A stretch of 64,000 nt of DNA from Phycisphaeraceae bacterium (GTDB taxonomy: Bacteria > Planctomycetota > Phycisphaerae > Phycisphaerales > UBA1924), in NCBI GenBank assembly GCA_019636675.1, contig JAHBXC010000001.1, positions 558,001-622,000 of the forward strand. Direction: 5' to 3'. The notes below the pieces were generated by a model. That model was not told where the DNA came from, did not search any database, and saw nothing but the letters and a program-made list of their open reading frames with translations. The position numbers were made by a program, and so were the translations under genes. Below, one piece after another: positions 45,434-53,594 of the stretch; the first letter of the stretch is position 1; each line of letters begins with the position of its first letter.

Positions 45434-46879
45434 TCACTCAGTCGCCGCCCGCTCGACGACCTTGCGATCGATCGTCAGGTAGAGCGCCGCGGCGAGGATC
45501 GCCAGCGCCGCGAACCCGACGAACCCCATGTCGATCCGCCACTTCGGGAGCATGTACGCGTCGCGCAGCGACACGCCTCCCAGAAAGAGCGGTGCGATGA
45601 AGGGCGCGCTGGCGCTGAACGCCCAGCCGACGCCCATGAGCAGACTCGAGACCAGCCCGGTTCGCCCTGGCAGCAGTCGCTGCCCCAGCGCGATGCTGAC
45701 GGGCATCGTCGCGAAGAAGCCCACCGCCGTGATCGCGGCCCACGCGTACGCAGGCCAGAACGCCCAGAAGGTCCCGGCGCCGACGCGCACGCCGAAGTCG
45801 CCCACGAACCCGAAGCTCGATGCGAGCAGCGCCCCGACCACGCACAGCGCGACGATGGGCCACTTCTCCTTGCCCGGCCGGATCACCCTGCTCGCGAAGA
45901 GGCCGGCCAGGCCCATGCCGACGGTCGCGAAGGCGACGAGCGTGCCGTGGAGCTTCGTCGCGGCGTCGGTGCTGGTGGGGTGCTGCGACTTCGCCCACAC
46001 GCTGAGCATGGCGAAGACGCCGATGTTCACCGTGTAGAGCAGGCAGTTCGCGGCGCAGATCGTGAGCACGGCGCGCCAGCGCTTCCTCGATTCCGCGTCG
46101 CCGATCGACGCGTGCAGGTCGCGGTGATTCTCGTGCCTGTGCGGCACGTGGCGCAGCAGGACATGCAGCCCGACCGCCGCGATCACGCCCGGGATCGCCA
46201 GCAGCGCGAGCGACTCGAGCCCGTACCTGGTCGCGATGGTGGGCGCCATCTGCGCGCCCATCGCCTGCCCGAGCATGCCGAAGGTGAAGAAGATCGCCAG
46301 AGCCCACCCGCGCCCGCGCGCGATGGCGCGCGTGCCGACCTGCCCTGCCAGAGCGGCGGCGATGGGGTGGTACATCCCGGTCCCGATCACGCCCACGATC
46401 TGGAGCGCGATGAGCTGCCAGAAGTTCTGGGCGAAACCGATCGACGAGATGCACACCGCTCCCAGGAACATCCCCAGCGGGCCGCAGATGCGCGTGTCGC
46501 GCCGGTCGGTGAGGATCGCGAAGAACGGCTGCAGCGCGCCCGAGAAGATCGGCGTGAGCGCGAAGACGGTCGCGACCTGCCACGCCGCGAGATCGAGCCG
46601 GTTGGTCAGCAGCACGATCAGCGAGACGAAGAAGATCGGGTAGACATCGACGAGCGTGTGCGACGCGTTGAGCAGCCAGTACCGCTTGCGAGCGACCGCG
46701 CGGACCTCGGGGTTGGCGCGCTCCGCGACGCTGGGGGCGCGCCCCATGTGGGCCACCACCACCCGGTCGTTGCCGGAGGGCGAGCCGAAACGCTCGCCGG
46801 GCGGGGCGATATCCGCCGCCTCGGTTACCCCGAACGGAAGCCCGTCGCGAACGGCCGAACCGCCTGACTCGTTGCTCAC
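45434..46879 (-). CDS. MFS transporter (fosmidomycin-resistance-like)
   Basis: A 481-residue major facilitator protein with twelve predicted helices from about residue 70. The core resembles the Fsr-type family: SHTLVDVYPIFFVSLI in the first helix, PLGMFLGAV and IGTGMYHPIAAALAG in the next, then GLFASRVIRPGKEKWP before helix 8 and LPGRTGLVSSLLMGVGW. The drug/metabolite is unknown. The first 60 residues are a cytoplasmic extension with no helix. The start is taken as GTG 46879; an internal ATG at 46747 would cut the extension. It reads toward the DoxX-like gene 22 bases away. Function as transporter is firm; the substrate is not. Confidence 0.85.
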   Translation of the reverse strand: MSNESGGSAVRDGLPFGVTEAADIAPPGERFGSPSGNDRVVVAHMGRAPSVAERANPEVRAVARKRYWLLNASHTLVDVYPIFFVSLIVLLTNRLDLAAWQVATVFALTPIFSGALQPFFAILTDRRDTRICGPLGMFLGAVCISSIGFAQNFWQLIALQIVGVIGTGMYHPIAAALAGQVGTRAIARGRGWALAIFFTFGMLGQAMGAQMAPTIATRYGLESLALLAIPGVIAAVGLHVLLRHVPHRHENHRDLHASIGDAESRKRWRAVLTICAANCLLYTVNIGVFAMLSVWAKSQHPTSTDAATKLHGTLVAFATVGMGLAGLFASRVIRPGKEKWPIVALCVVGALLASSFGFVGDFGVRVGAGTFWAFWPAYAWAAITAVGFFATMPVSIALGQRLLPGRTGLVSSLLMGVGWAFSASAPFIAPLFLGGVSLRDAYMLPKWRIDMGFVGFAALAILAAALYLTIDRKVVERAATE

Positions 46880-46945
46880 GCCCGAACAGTAGCGCGGCGG
46901 GGTTGAAGGGGCCCCGCCGCGCCGCTGCCCGGACCGGGGGGCGAC

Positions 46946-47614
46946 TTACCGGCGTCGGCGTCCGCCCGCCATGGTCGCGAACGCGAGCATCGAGAGAACC
47001 CCGCTCCCGGGCGCGGGCGTCACGACAGCCTCCACCCAGGTCATGCCGTCGAACGCCGCGCCGAAACCATCGCGGACGCTGAAGGTCACGGAGGTGAACG
47101 CGCCGGTCGTCGCGATGCCGACGAACTGCCCGTAAGGGTTGTCCTGCGTGATCGGATCGCTCCCGCTGACGGCGACCTCGCCGGTATTGGTCGTGATGGT
47201 GACGGCGCCGGGCACGAGGTCGGCGGTGTTCACCCACAACCCGAAGGTGTCGACCGGGCTCGAGAAGACGATCGTGAACGCGTCGCCCGGGCCGATGCCC
47301 GAGAAGTAGTCGCCCGTCGCGTAGTAGGTCCCCAGCGCGTGCGGCGCGGTCGGCGCCAGGGCGTCGGTGACGGCGAGGGAGAAGCCATCGAACACCGGGG
47401 TGTAGAAGTAGGTCAGCCCGTCGATGGTGTCGCCGCTGTTGATGATGAACCCGAGGGGGAGCGAGTCCCACGTGTCGGCGTGGACCATGCCCGGATCGGC
47501 GCCGGCGACGACAGTTTCGAAGGCGGCGCGGGTGGTGAAGGTTGTGGCGCCCGAGGCAATCGACGACGCGAGGGCGAGGGCGGACAGACCGAGAACGGGC
47601 AGCGCGGTTCGCAT
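46946..47614 (-). CDS. Exported PEP-CTERM-like (P-x-P-G) protein
   Basis: A 222-residue exported protein with a signal peptide (about 23 residues, ending SGAT). The body is Gly/Thr/Ser-rich with beta strands, and has no known catalytic motif. The tail is TPAPGSG, a hydrophobic run (VLSMLAFATMA) and GGRRRR, the same P-x-P-G sorting form as the protein at 20780-21712. GGAGG lies eight bases before ATG 47614, an unusually strong ribosome-binding site. It lies next to the second dockerin/beta-helix set but reads toward the MFS gene. Function unknown. Confidence 0.76.
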   Translation of the reverse strand: MRTALPVLGLSALALASSIASGATTFTTRAAFETVVAGADPGMVHADTWDSLPLGFIINSGDTIDGLTYFYTPVFDGFSLAVTDALAPTAPHALGTYYATGDYFSGIGPGDAFTIVFSSPVDTFGLWVNTADLVPGAVTITTNTGEVAVSGSDPITQDNPYGQFVGIATTGAFTSVTFSVRDGFGAAFDGMTWVEAVVTPAPGSGVLSMLAFATMAGGRRRR

Positions 47615-47763
47615 GAGAAACTCCTCCAGGGGATGGTGTGTGCCTGTCAGCCGCGCCCTGTGCCGCGCGGCTGGTCATGGGTCAATGCGACGGAGAAGAA
47701 GTCCCCGGCTGATGACATCCACGGAATCTGCGAAAAGTTCCCTGATGCGGTGCGCACGAGGAA

Positions 47764-47794
47764 AGCGCGGCCCGGGTCGAGCCCGGGCCGCGCT
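47764..47794 (-). terminator. Terminator at the end of the second module
   Basis: A perfect 13-bp GC stem (47764-47776 with 47782-47794) with a five-base loop. It lies 22 bases beyond the stop of the WxENxGW gene at 47817. On the minus strand the stem is followed only by TTCCTC, so its strength rests on the stem rather than a T-run. Confidence 0.62.
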
Positions 47795-47816
47795 GGTCGT
47801 GACGAACGAACGCCGG

Positions 47817-48494
47817 TCAGTCGCAGTCGCTGCCGAAGTGGGTCAGCACCGTGTTGAGGTCCAGGAAGTTGACGACCCCGTCGGAGTTCAGGTCGGCCCC
47901 GGCGAACCCGGGCTCACCGGCGGCGCCGAACAAGGTGAGCACGGCGTTCAGGTCGGCGAAGTTCACCTGCCCGTCACCGTTTGTGTCGCCGGGGCACGGC
48001 GCGCCGAAGCCGACGAACACGCTCGCGTGGTCGAGGTTGACCCACCCGATGTTCTCGCCCCACGCGTAGCCGCGCAGGCGCCGGGCGGCGAAGTCGACCC
48101 TGGCGTGGATGCCTTGGGCCGCGAGCGCGGCGCGGGTGTCGAAGTTGATCCACCCGATGTTCTCCCCCCAGGCGTAGCCGGACATGTCGCCGGTGGCCGG
48201 GTCGATGTTCACGCCGAAATCGGCGCCGCTCAGATTGGCGTAGGCGACCCCGTTGGCTGGAGAGCCGTCGCCGAAGTTGATGTAGCCGATGTTCTCTCCC
48301 CAGGCGAAGCCGGCGAGGAATCGGGACCCGACGATCACGCCCGAGGCGACGCGCGGGCTGCCGGCGTCGCGGAAGTTGATGTAGCCGCAGTTCTCCGACC
48401 AGGCGTGCTTGGTCGAGTCGGCGATGTTGCTGGGGGCGCCGGCCGCGCCAGCGGCGAGAGAGGTGAGCGAGATCGCGGTGATGGTGCGTCGCAT
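47817..48494 (-). CDS. Secreted WxENxGW-repeat protein with dockerin-like tail (module 2)
   Basis: A 225-residue near twin of the protein at 9875-10540. After a signal peptide of about 19 residues there are four W-x-E-N-x-G-(W/Y)-x-N motifs (HAWSENCGYIN, FAWGENIGYIN, YAWGENIGWIN, YAWGENIGWVN). The tail has two calcium-loop repeats GDTNGDGQVNFADLN and DLNSDGVVNFLDLN between cysteines (APCPGD and SDCD). It is the last gene of the minus-strand set sigma-kinase-beta-helix-WxENxGW. AGGAG lies nine bases before ATG 48494, and the beta-helix gene lies 92 bases upstream. The conserved pairing with a beta-helix protein in both modules suggests the two act together. Confidence 0.85.
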   Translation of the reverse strand: MRRTITAISLTSLAAGAAGAPSNIADSTKHAWSENCGYINFRDAGSPRVASGVIVGSRFLAGFAWGENIGYINFGDGSPANGVAYANLSGADFGVNIDPATGDMSGYAWGENIGWINFDTRAALAAQGIHARVDFAARRLRGYAWGENIGWVNLDHASVFVGFGAPCPGDTNGDGQVNFADLNAVLTLFGAAGEPGFAGADLNSDGVVNFLDLNTVLTHFGSDCD

Positions 48495-48586
48495 GGATGT
48501 GGCTCCTTGTGTCGGTGATGCCGACGGCGCGCCGAGCCCGGCGGTGCGGGCCCGGCGCGCGTCGTGCGTGTGCGCGTCGGTGAGGA

Positions 48587-49918
48587 TCAGCGGAAACTGA
48601 GGTTGGCCCAGGGGTCGGTGGAGCCGATGTTGCCGTTCACGCTGTTGCCGCTGCTGTAGAAGCCGGTCTCGCCGGTCATCGCGGAGATGGCGCCGAATCG
48701 GTTGTTGGAGGCGAAGACGAAGTTGAAGTTGCAGAGCCGGGCGACGTTGCGCCGGATGAGGTTCCCTGCGCCGGTGACGCGTACGCCGTAGTGGTTGTTG
48801 GCGACGGAGTTGCCGTCGATGTCGTTGCCGGAGCCCTCGACGCGGATGGATGCATTGGTGGACTGATCGGGCCCGTTGCCCCGGACATGGTTGTCGGCGA
48901 TGCGGTTGTTGCTGTTCGCCCAGACGCCATGCCCGGCGTTGTTCGTGGCGGTGGAGCCGGCGACGGACGATCCGGAGCCGATGCGGAACCCGTCGCCGCC
49001 GTTCTCCTGCGAGCTGCAGGCGGTGTAGATCGACTCGGATGCGTTGAACCCGTCGCTCGAGTTACTGCGGGCGGCGCACGACTCGAAGACCGAGCCCGCG
49101 CTGGCGGTGAACCCGGCGGCCCCGTTGCCGAAGGCGCTGCAGGAGTCGAAGACGGTGGCCACGCCGCTCCAGAATCCGGAGGACGTGTTGTTGTTCGCGC
49201 TGGAGTTGCTCACCGAGCACCCGTTGCCGAGCCGGATGCCGAAGCCGGTGTTGCGGCTCGCCGCGGAGTTCTGGACGGACGAGCCGGAACCCGTCTCGAT
49301 GCCGTTGCCGCCGTTGTCGAATGACCGTGTCGCGCGGACGACCGAGCCGTCGCCGACCTCGATGCCGATGCTCCCGTTGTTCCGAGCGACGCATGCGTCG
49401 ATCATGGTGTTCCTTCCGGCGATGATGCCCCGACCGGAGTTGTTCTCGACGAGGACGCGCTCGATGGTGTGTCCGAACGCGTTCGAACCGCCCAGCACGC
49501 TGCCGAGGGAGATGCCGCTGCTCCTCCAGTTGCGGACCGTGCCGTTGCGGATCGTGATGTGGGACTGGACCCCCTCGACCGTGATGCCGTGCAGCGAGCC
49601 GAGGGCGCCGCGGACCTCGAAGCCGGACAGGTCGATGGTCACGTTGCTGGCGGCGATCTTGATGCCGCTCTTCCCGGAGCCGCCGATGATCGGTCCGGTC
49701 AGGTAGTACGAACCCGACTGGATGATCTTGAAGTTGGAGTCGGCGTCGCCCGGGGTGTTGAGCCAGTCGATGGGGCGCCGGGGCTCGATCTCGTCGAGGG
49801 TCTTCATCGTGGGTCCGATGGGCCCGCCGGGCGGGTTGAGCCCGCCCGCGAGGGAGGCGCCGGAGACGACCGCCGCGGCCAGAGCGCGCAGCGCGAACGA
49901 CAGCATGGAGTGCTTCAT
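48587..49918 (-). CDS. Secreted right-handed beta-helix repeat protein (module 2)
   Basis: A 443-residue exported paralogue of the protein at 8217-9824. The signal peptide ends at about residue 25. The mature N-terminus GLNPPGGPIGPT matches the module 1 protein's LNPPPGPIQPT. It continues TLDEIEPRRPI, a segment absent from the first protein. Then come repeats of the NGGxGI / V.NS.A..N kind that make a parallel beta-helix. The C-terminus ends DPWANLSFR, again matching. No catalytic motif is visible. It lies 128 bases downstream of the kinase gene on the same strand. A surface adhesin or scaffold is inferred. Confidence 0.86.
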   Translation of the reverse strand: MKHSMLSFALRALAAAVVSGASLAGGLNPPGGPIGPTMKTLDEIEPRRPIDWLNTPGDADSNFKIIQSGSYYLTGPIIGGSGKSGIKIAASNVTIDLSGFEVRGALGSLHGITVEGVQSHITIRNGTVRNWRSSGISLGSVLGGSNAFGHTIERVLVENNSGRGIIAGRNTMIDACVARNNGSIGIEVGDGSVVRATRSFDNGGNGIETGSGSSVQNSAASRNTGFGIRLGNGCSVSNSSANNNTSSGFWSGVATVFDSCSAFGNGAAGFTASAGSVFESCAARSNSSDGFNASESIYTACSSQENGGDGFRIGSGSSVAGSTATNNAGHGVWANSNNRIADNHVRGNGPDQSTNASIRVEGSGNDIDGNSVANNHYGVRVTGAGNLIRRNVARLCNFNFVFASNNRFGAISAMTGETGFYSSGNSVNGNIGSTDPWANLSFR

Positions 49919-50046
49919 GGGGTTCTCTCTTCTGTGGCTGTTCCGACGGGCCGCGACACGCGACGCGAACCCGACGGACGACCATGCGAGAACCGCCCCC
50001 GGCGTCCCTCAGCCCGCCGCAGATTTTCTTTCTCGGGGGAGCGCCC

Positions 50047-52758
50047 TCACTGGGCGGGCTGTGCGGGCCGGGACTGTGCCAGCTCCCTCCAGTGAGCGAT
50101 GCGCTGGTCGTGGCCCTCGCCGGGGCTGGCGGCGTGCCAGGCCTCATACAGATCCGCGAGCCCCTGCGCACACTCGCGCGTGCGGGCGTGCGACGCCCCG
50201 AGGCCCTGGGCGAGCATGGGGTACGCCTCGAGGTACAGGCCCTCGGCGTCGTCGAAGGAACGCACGCCGGCGAACGCGTCGGCGAGTTTGACGAGGTAGA
50301 TGCCCAGGATGCGCTCGTTCGGCCCCGACCAGACGCGCCGGGCGTGGGATTCGCCCTCGCGCAGGAGGGCCAGCGCCTCGGCGTGCTCGCCGCCGGCGTT
50401 CAGCGCCATCCCAAGATTGTTCAGGGCGCGCAGCGTCTGCTGGTGCGCGAGGCCGAGGACGCGCCGGTTTCCGTCGAAGGTCTCGCGGAAGTACGGCATG
50501 GCCTCGCCGGGGCGGCCGGTGGCGAAGAGGAGGAAGCCGTAGTTGTTCATCGCGATGAGCGTGTCGGGATGGAGATCGCCCTGCACGCGCCGGCGCAGGT
50601 CGAGCGTCTCGCGGTAGACGCGCTCCGCCTCGTCGGTCCTGCCCTGCGCGCGCAGGACGAAGCCGAGGTTGCTCATCGCTGTGATGGTGCGCGGGTGCTC
50701 CTCGCCTTGGAGACGGAGCCGCGCCGCGAGAACCTGGCGCTGGATCGGTTCGGCTTCGTCGAAGCGTCCCTGCTCCTGCAGGTTGAAACCGAGGTTGCCC
50801 CGCGCGGTGATGGTGTCGGGGTGGTCGTCGCCCAGCGCCCGTGCGCGGCCCTCGAGACAGGACCGGAAGAGCGCTTCGGCGTCGCTGAGACGACCCCGGA
50901 GCTGGAGCAGGCGCGCCAGGTTGTTCTGCGCGTCAAAGGCGAGCGCATCGTCGGTCCCGAGGGTGCGCGCGATCGCGTCGTGCGTCGCGTGCAGGATCGG
51001 CTCGGCCTCGTCGAGGCGCCCCTGCTCCATCAGCATCCGCCCGAGGGTGTTCTCGGCGCGCAGGGTGTCCGCGTGTTCGGAGCCGAGGGCAGCGCGCATG
51101 ATCGCGCCGGCCTCGCGCTGCATCGGCAGCGCCCGCTCGAGCAGCCCGAGCCCGTGCGAGGTCGTCGCGACCGTCTCGAGGAGACGGGCGCGAACGAGCG
51201 ACTCGGGCGCGAAGCGGCTGGCGATGGCGGTCTCGGCCCGGGAGAAGATGTTCTCGTCGAGCGTGCGCAACGCGATGTTGGTGAAGTTGACGCCGGCGAG
51301 AGCGTCGGTCTCCGCGTCGCGCAGCGCGGGCTCGTCGCGCAGGAGCCCGCGGATCGAGGCGCCCATGCGCGCCGTGTCGATGCCCGAGATCTGCTCGGCT
51401 TGGAAATCGACGACAGAGCGCAGCTCGTCGGCGCGCGCGAGGGCGACCGCCTCGGCGGCCTGCGCGCGGACGCGCGCCGCCTCGGCCTCCTGGCGCTCGC
51501 GCTCAGCCCGGACGAGCCCGAAGGTCGTCCCCGCGAGCCCGAGCAGCACGAGCGAGAGCACCGCCCCGGCGACCAACACGCTCGCGCGGTGACGCCTGGC
51601 GAACTTGCGTGAGCGATACGCGACGCCGGGCGGACCCGCGAGCACCGGCTCGTCGCGCAGGTGGCGCTCGACGTCCGCCGCGAGCGAGCTCGCCGAGTCG
51701 TACCTCCGGTCGGGGTGCTTCTCGAGGCACTTCATGACGATCCAGTCGAGATCGCCCCGGAGCATCTGACGCAGCCGGCGCGGGTCGTCCGCGATCGGCG
51801 GGCTCGCGGCCCCCGTCTTCGAGAGGCGCGTGCTCGGGCGGGGCGGCTCCTGTTCACGGATCATGCGCAGCATGTCGGGAAGCGAACGCCCCGAGACATC
51901 GCGCAGGTCAAAGGGCGTCGCGCCGGTCAGCAGTTCGTACAGCAGGACGCCGAGCGAGTAGACGTCGCTGCGCGTGTCGATGTCGGCGCCGGAGAGCGAC
52001 GCCTGCTCGGGGCTCATATAGGCGGGCGTGCCGACGATCTGCCGGTGCGCCGTGACGAGGGTCATCTCGGTCAGTTCCGCGCCGACCGCTTTCGCGATGC
52101 CGAAGTCGATGACCTTGACGATCGGCTCGGCGTCCCTGAGCGACACGAGGATGTTGCTCGGCTTGATGTCCCTGTGGATGACGCCCTTCTGATGCGCGTG
52201 GTGAATCGCGCGGCACGCCTGCACGAACAGCCCGAGCCGCTCGCGCAGGCCCAGGCGCATGAGCCGGCAGTGCTCGAGGATCGGCAGGCCCTCGATGTGC
52301 TCCATCACGAAGTAGGGCCGGCCGGAATCGGTCGCGCCGGCGTCGAAGACCCTCGCGATGTTGGGGTGGTCCATCATCGCCAGCGCGCGACGCTCGGCGT
52401 CGAAGCGCGCGATGACCTGCTTGGTGTCCATCCCGAGCTTGATGACCTTGAGCGCGACGACTCGCGCGAGGGGCTCGCGCTGCTCGGCGCGCCAGACGGT
52501 CCCGAAGCCGCCCTCGCCGAGCCGGTCGAGCAACCGGTAGCGACCGATAGCGTCGCCGGCGCGCTCGAGGGGAAGGTCGTCGTCCTGGTCGGCGGGCTCC
52601 AGAAACCCGGTCGCGGCGTCGTCGGCCAGCAGCAGCGCCTCGACGCGCGCGCGCAGCGCCGCGTCGCCGGAGCAGGCGCGATCGAGGAACGCGCCGCGCG
52701 CCTCGCCGCGCAGCGCACGCGCGTCGTGGAACAGCGTTTCCTCGGAGGGCGAGCTCAC
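50047..52758 (-). CDS. Membrane-anchored Ser/Thr protein kinase with TPR array (module 2)
   Basis: A 903-residue paralogue of the kinase at 4778-7405. The kinase domain covers about residues 72-375: glycine loop LGEGGFGTVW (80-89), Lys104, HRD at 195-197, DFG at 218-220 and MSPEQ at 248-252. One membrane helix is at about 393-415. TPR repeats follow (about 500-860) with units of the EAL.LHR.. / ALGLGHP-type spacing, for example ARALGDDHPDTITARGNLG. The start is GTG 52758, overlapping the sigma-factor stop codon by three bases (GTGA), so the two are translationally coupled. The kinase probably relays an envelope signal to the sigma factor; substrate and stimulus are unknown. Confidence 0.93.
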   Translation of the reverse strand: MSSPSEETLFHDARALRGEARGAFLDRACSGDAALRARVEALLLADDAATGFLEPADQDDDLPLERAGDAIGRYRLLDRLGEGGFGTVWRAEQREPLARVVALKVIKLGMDTKQVIARFDAERRALAMMDHPNIARVFDAGATDSGRPYFVMEHIEGLPILEHCRLMRLGLRERLGLFVQACRAIHHAHQKGVIHRDIKPSNILVSLRDAEPIVKVIDFGIAKAVGAELTEMTLVTAHRQIVGTPAYMSPEQASLSGADIDTRSDVYSLGVLLYELLTGATPFDLRDVSGRSLPDMLRMIREQEPPRPSTRLSKTGAASPPIADDPRRLRQMLRGDLDWIVMKCLEKHPDRRYDSASSLAADVERHLRDEPVLAGPPGVAYRSRKFARRHRASVLVAGAVLSLVLLGLAGTTFGLVRAERERQEAEAARVRAQAAEAVALARADELRSVVDFQAEQISGIDTARMGASIRGLLRDEPALRDAETDALAGVNFTNIALRTLDENIFSRAETAIASRFAPESLVRARLLETVATTSHGLGLLERALPMQREAGAIMRAALGSEHADTLRAENTLGRMLMEQGRLDEAEPILHATHDAIARTLGTDDALAFDAQNNLARLLQLRGRLSDAEALFRSCLEGRARALGDDHPDTITARGNLGFNLQEQGRFDEAEPIQRQVLAARLRLQGEEHPRTITAMSNLGFVLRAQGRTDEAERVYRETLDLRRRVQGDLHPDTLIAMNNYGFLLFATGRPGEAMPYFRETFDGNRRVLGLAHQQTLRALNNLGMALNAGGEHAEALALLREGESHARRVWSGPNERILGIYLVKLADAFAGVRSFDDAEGLYLEAYPMLAQGLGASHARTRECAQGLADLYEAWHAASPGEGHDQRIAHWRELAQSRPAQPAQ

Positions 52759-53333
52759 GCGTCCGGCTCTCCGGAGAGTTCGCGATAGAGCCAGGCGCGC
52801 GCGAAGGCCCAGTGCCGGTCCGCGGTGGCCTGCGAGATCCCGAGGACGCCTGCTGCCTGCCGGATGGACAGCCCCCCGAAGAAGCGCAGTTTGACGAGTT
52901 CGGCCTTCTGAGGGTCGGTCTGGGCCAGGCGGGTCAGCGCGTCGTCGAGGTCGAGGAGTTCGGCGGGCGGCTCGTCGAGGGTGAGCATCTCGGGCGTGAG
53001 GTCGAGCCGGGCCCGCTTGCCGCCGCGCTTCGACGTGGCCTTGGCGCGGGCGCGGTCGATGAGAATCCGTCTCATCGACTCGGCGGCGGCGGCGAAGAAG
53101 TGACCCCGGCCCGCCCACGCGCCGGGGTCGTCGGCGTCGGGTCCCAGGATCCGCAGATACGCCTCGTGGACGAGCGCCGTGGCCTGCAGCGTCTGCCCGG
53201 GACGCTCGGAAGCCAGACGCGCCTGCGCCAGCCGCCGCAGCTCGTCGTACACCGCGGGCAACAGCGCGGCTGACGCCTGCGCGTCCCCCTTGTCGTGGGC
53301 TTCCAGCAGTCTGGTGATCGCGGCATCCGGCAT
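52755..53333 (-). CDS. ECF-type RNA polymerase sigma factor (module 2)
   Basis: A 192-residue sigma factor paralogous to the one at 7395-7979. Region 2 has LQATALVHEAYLRIL and MRRILIDRARAKATSKRGGKR; region 4 has KLRFFGGLSIRQAAGVLGIS followed by ATADRHWAFARAWLY. The ATG at 53333 is preferred; a longer frame upstream reads low-complexity Arg. The Ser/Thr-kinase gene overlaps its stop by three bases. No anti-sigma gene is present. Its likely targets are the co-directional beta-helix and WxENxGW genes downstream of the kinase and, across the divergent spacer, the haloperoxidase gene; this is inference. Confidence 0.92.
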   Translation of the reverse strand: MPDAAITRLLEAHDKGDAQASAALLPAVYDELRRLAQARLASERPGQTLQATALVHEAYLRILGPDADDPGAWAGRGHFFAAAAESMRRILIDRARAKATSKRGGKRARLDLTPEMLTLDEPPAELLDLDDALTRLAQTDPQKAELVKLRFFGGLSIRQAAGVLGISQATADRHWAFARAWLYRELSGEPDA

Positions 53334-53485
53334 GCAGCCATCGTACCTCGGGGACGGGCGCCGCCGACTCCGCCCCCGCCGGTTCTGGCTATCTCGTCTG
53401 TTGATTTTCTGCTCGCAGATTGCAGACCTCGTGGTACAGTAATTTCGGCTCAGGAGCCCACCCCGCTTCTGCGCTTCTCGTGGAA

Positions 53486-53513
53486 GGAAACGCAACACCA
53501 GGGCATGCGTGTC
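53486..53513 (+). promoter_or_regulatory. Possible ECF-type promoter before the haloperoxidase gene
   Basis: GGAAAC at 53486-53491 is followed by 16 bases and then CGTGTC. The layout resembles the GGAAC-N16-CGTC form recognised by many ECF sigma factors. It lies about 82 bases upstream of ATG 53595. Compare the weaker candidate at 8096. This is a lead, not a demonstrated promoter. Confidence 0.25.
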
Positions 53514-53594
53514 GGCACTCTGATCAGGACAGCGGACTGACATCTCGTCGTCCACTCACTGCCACGCCGACACAGCACCCAGCAGAGACACGCC

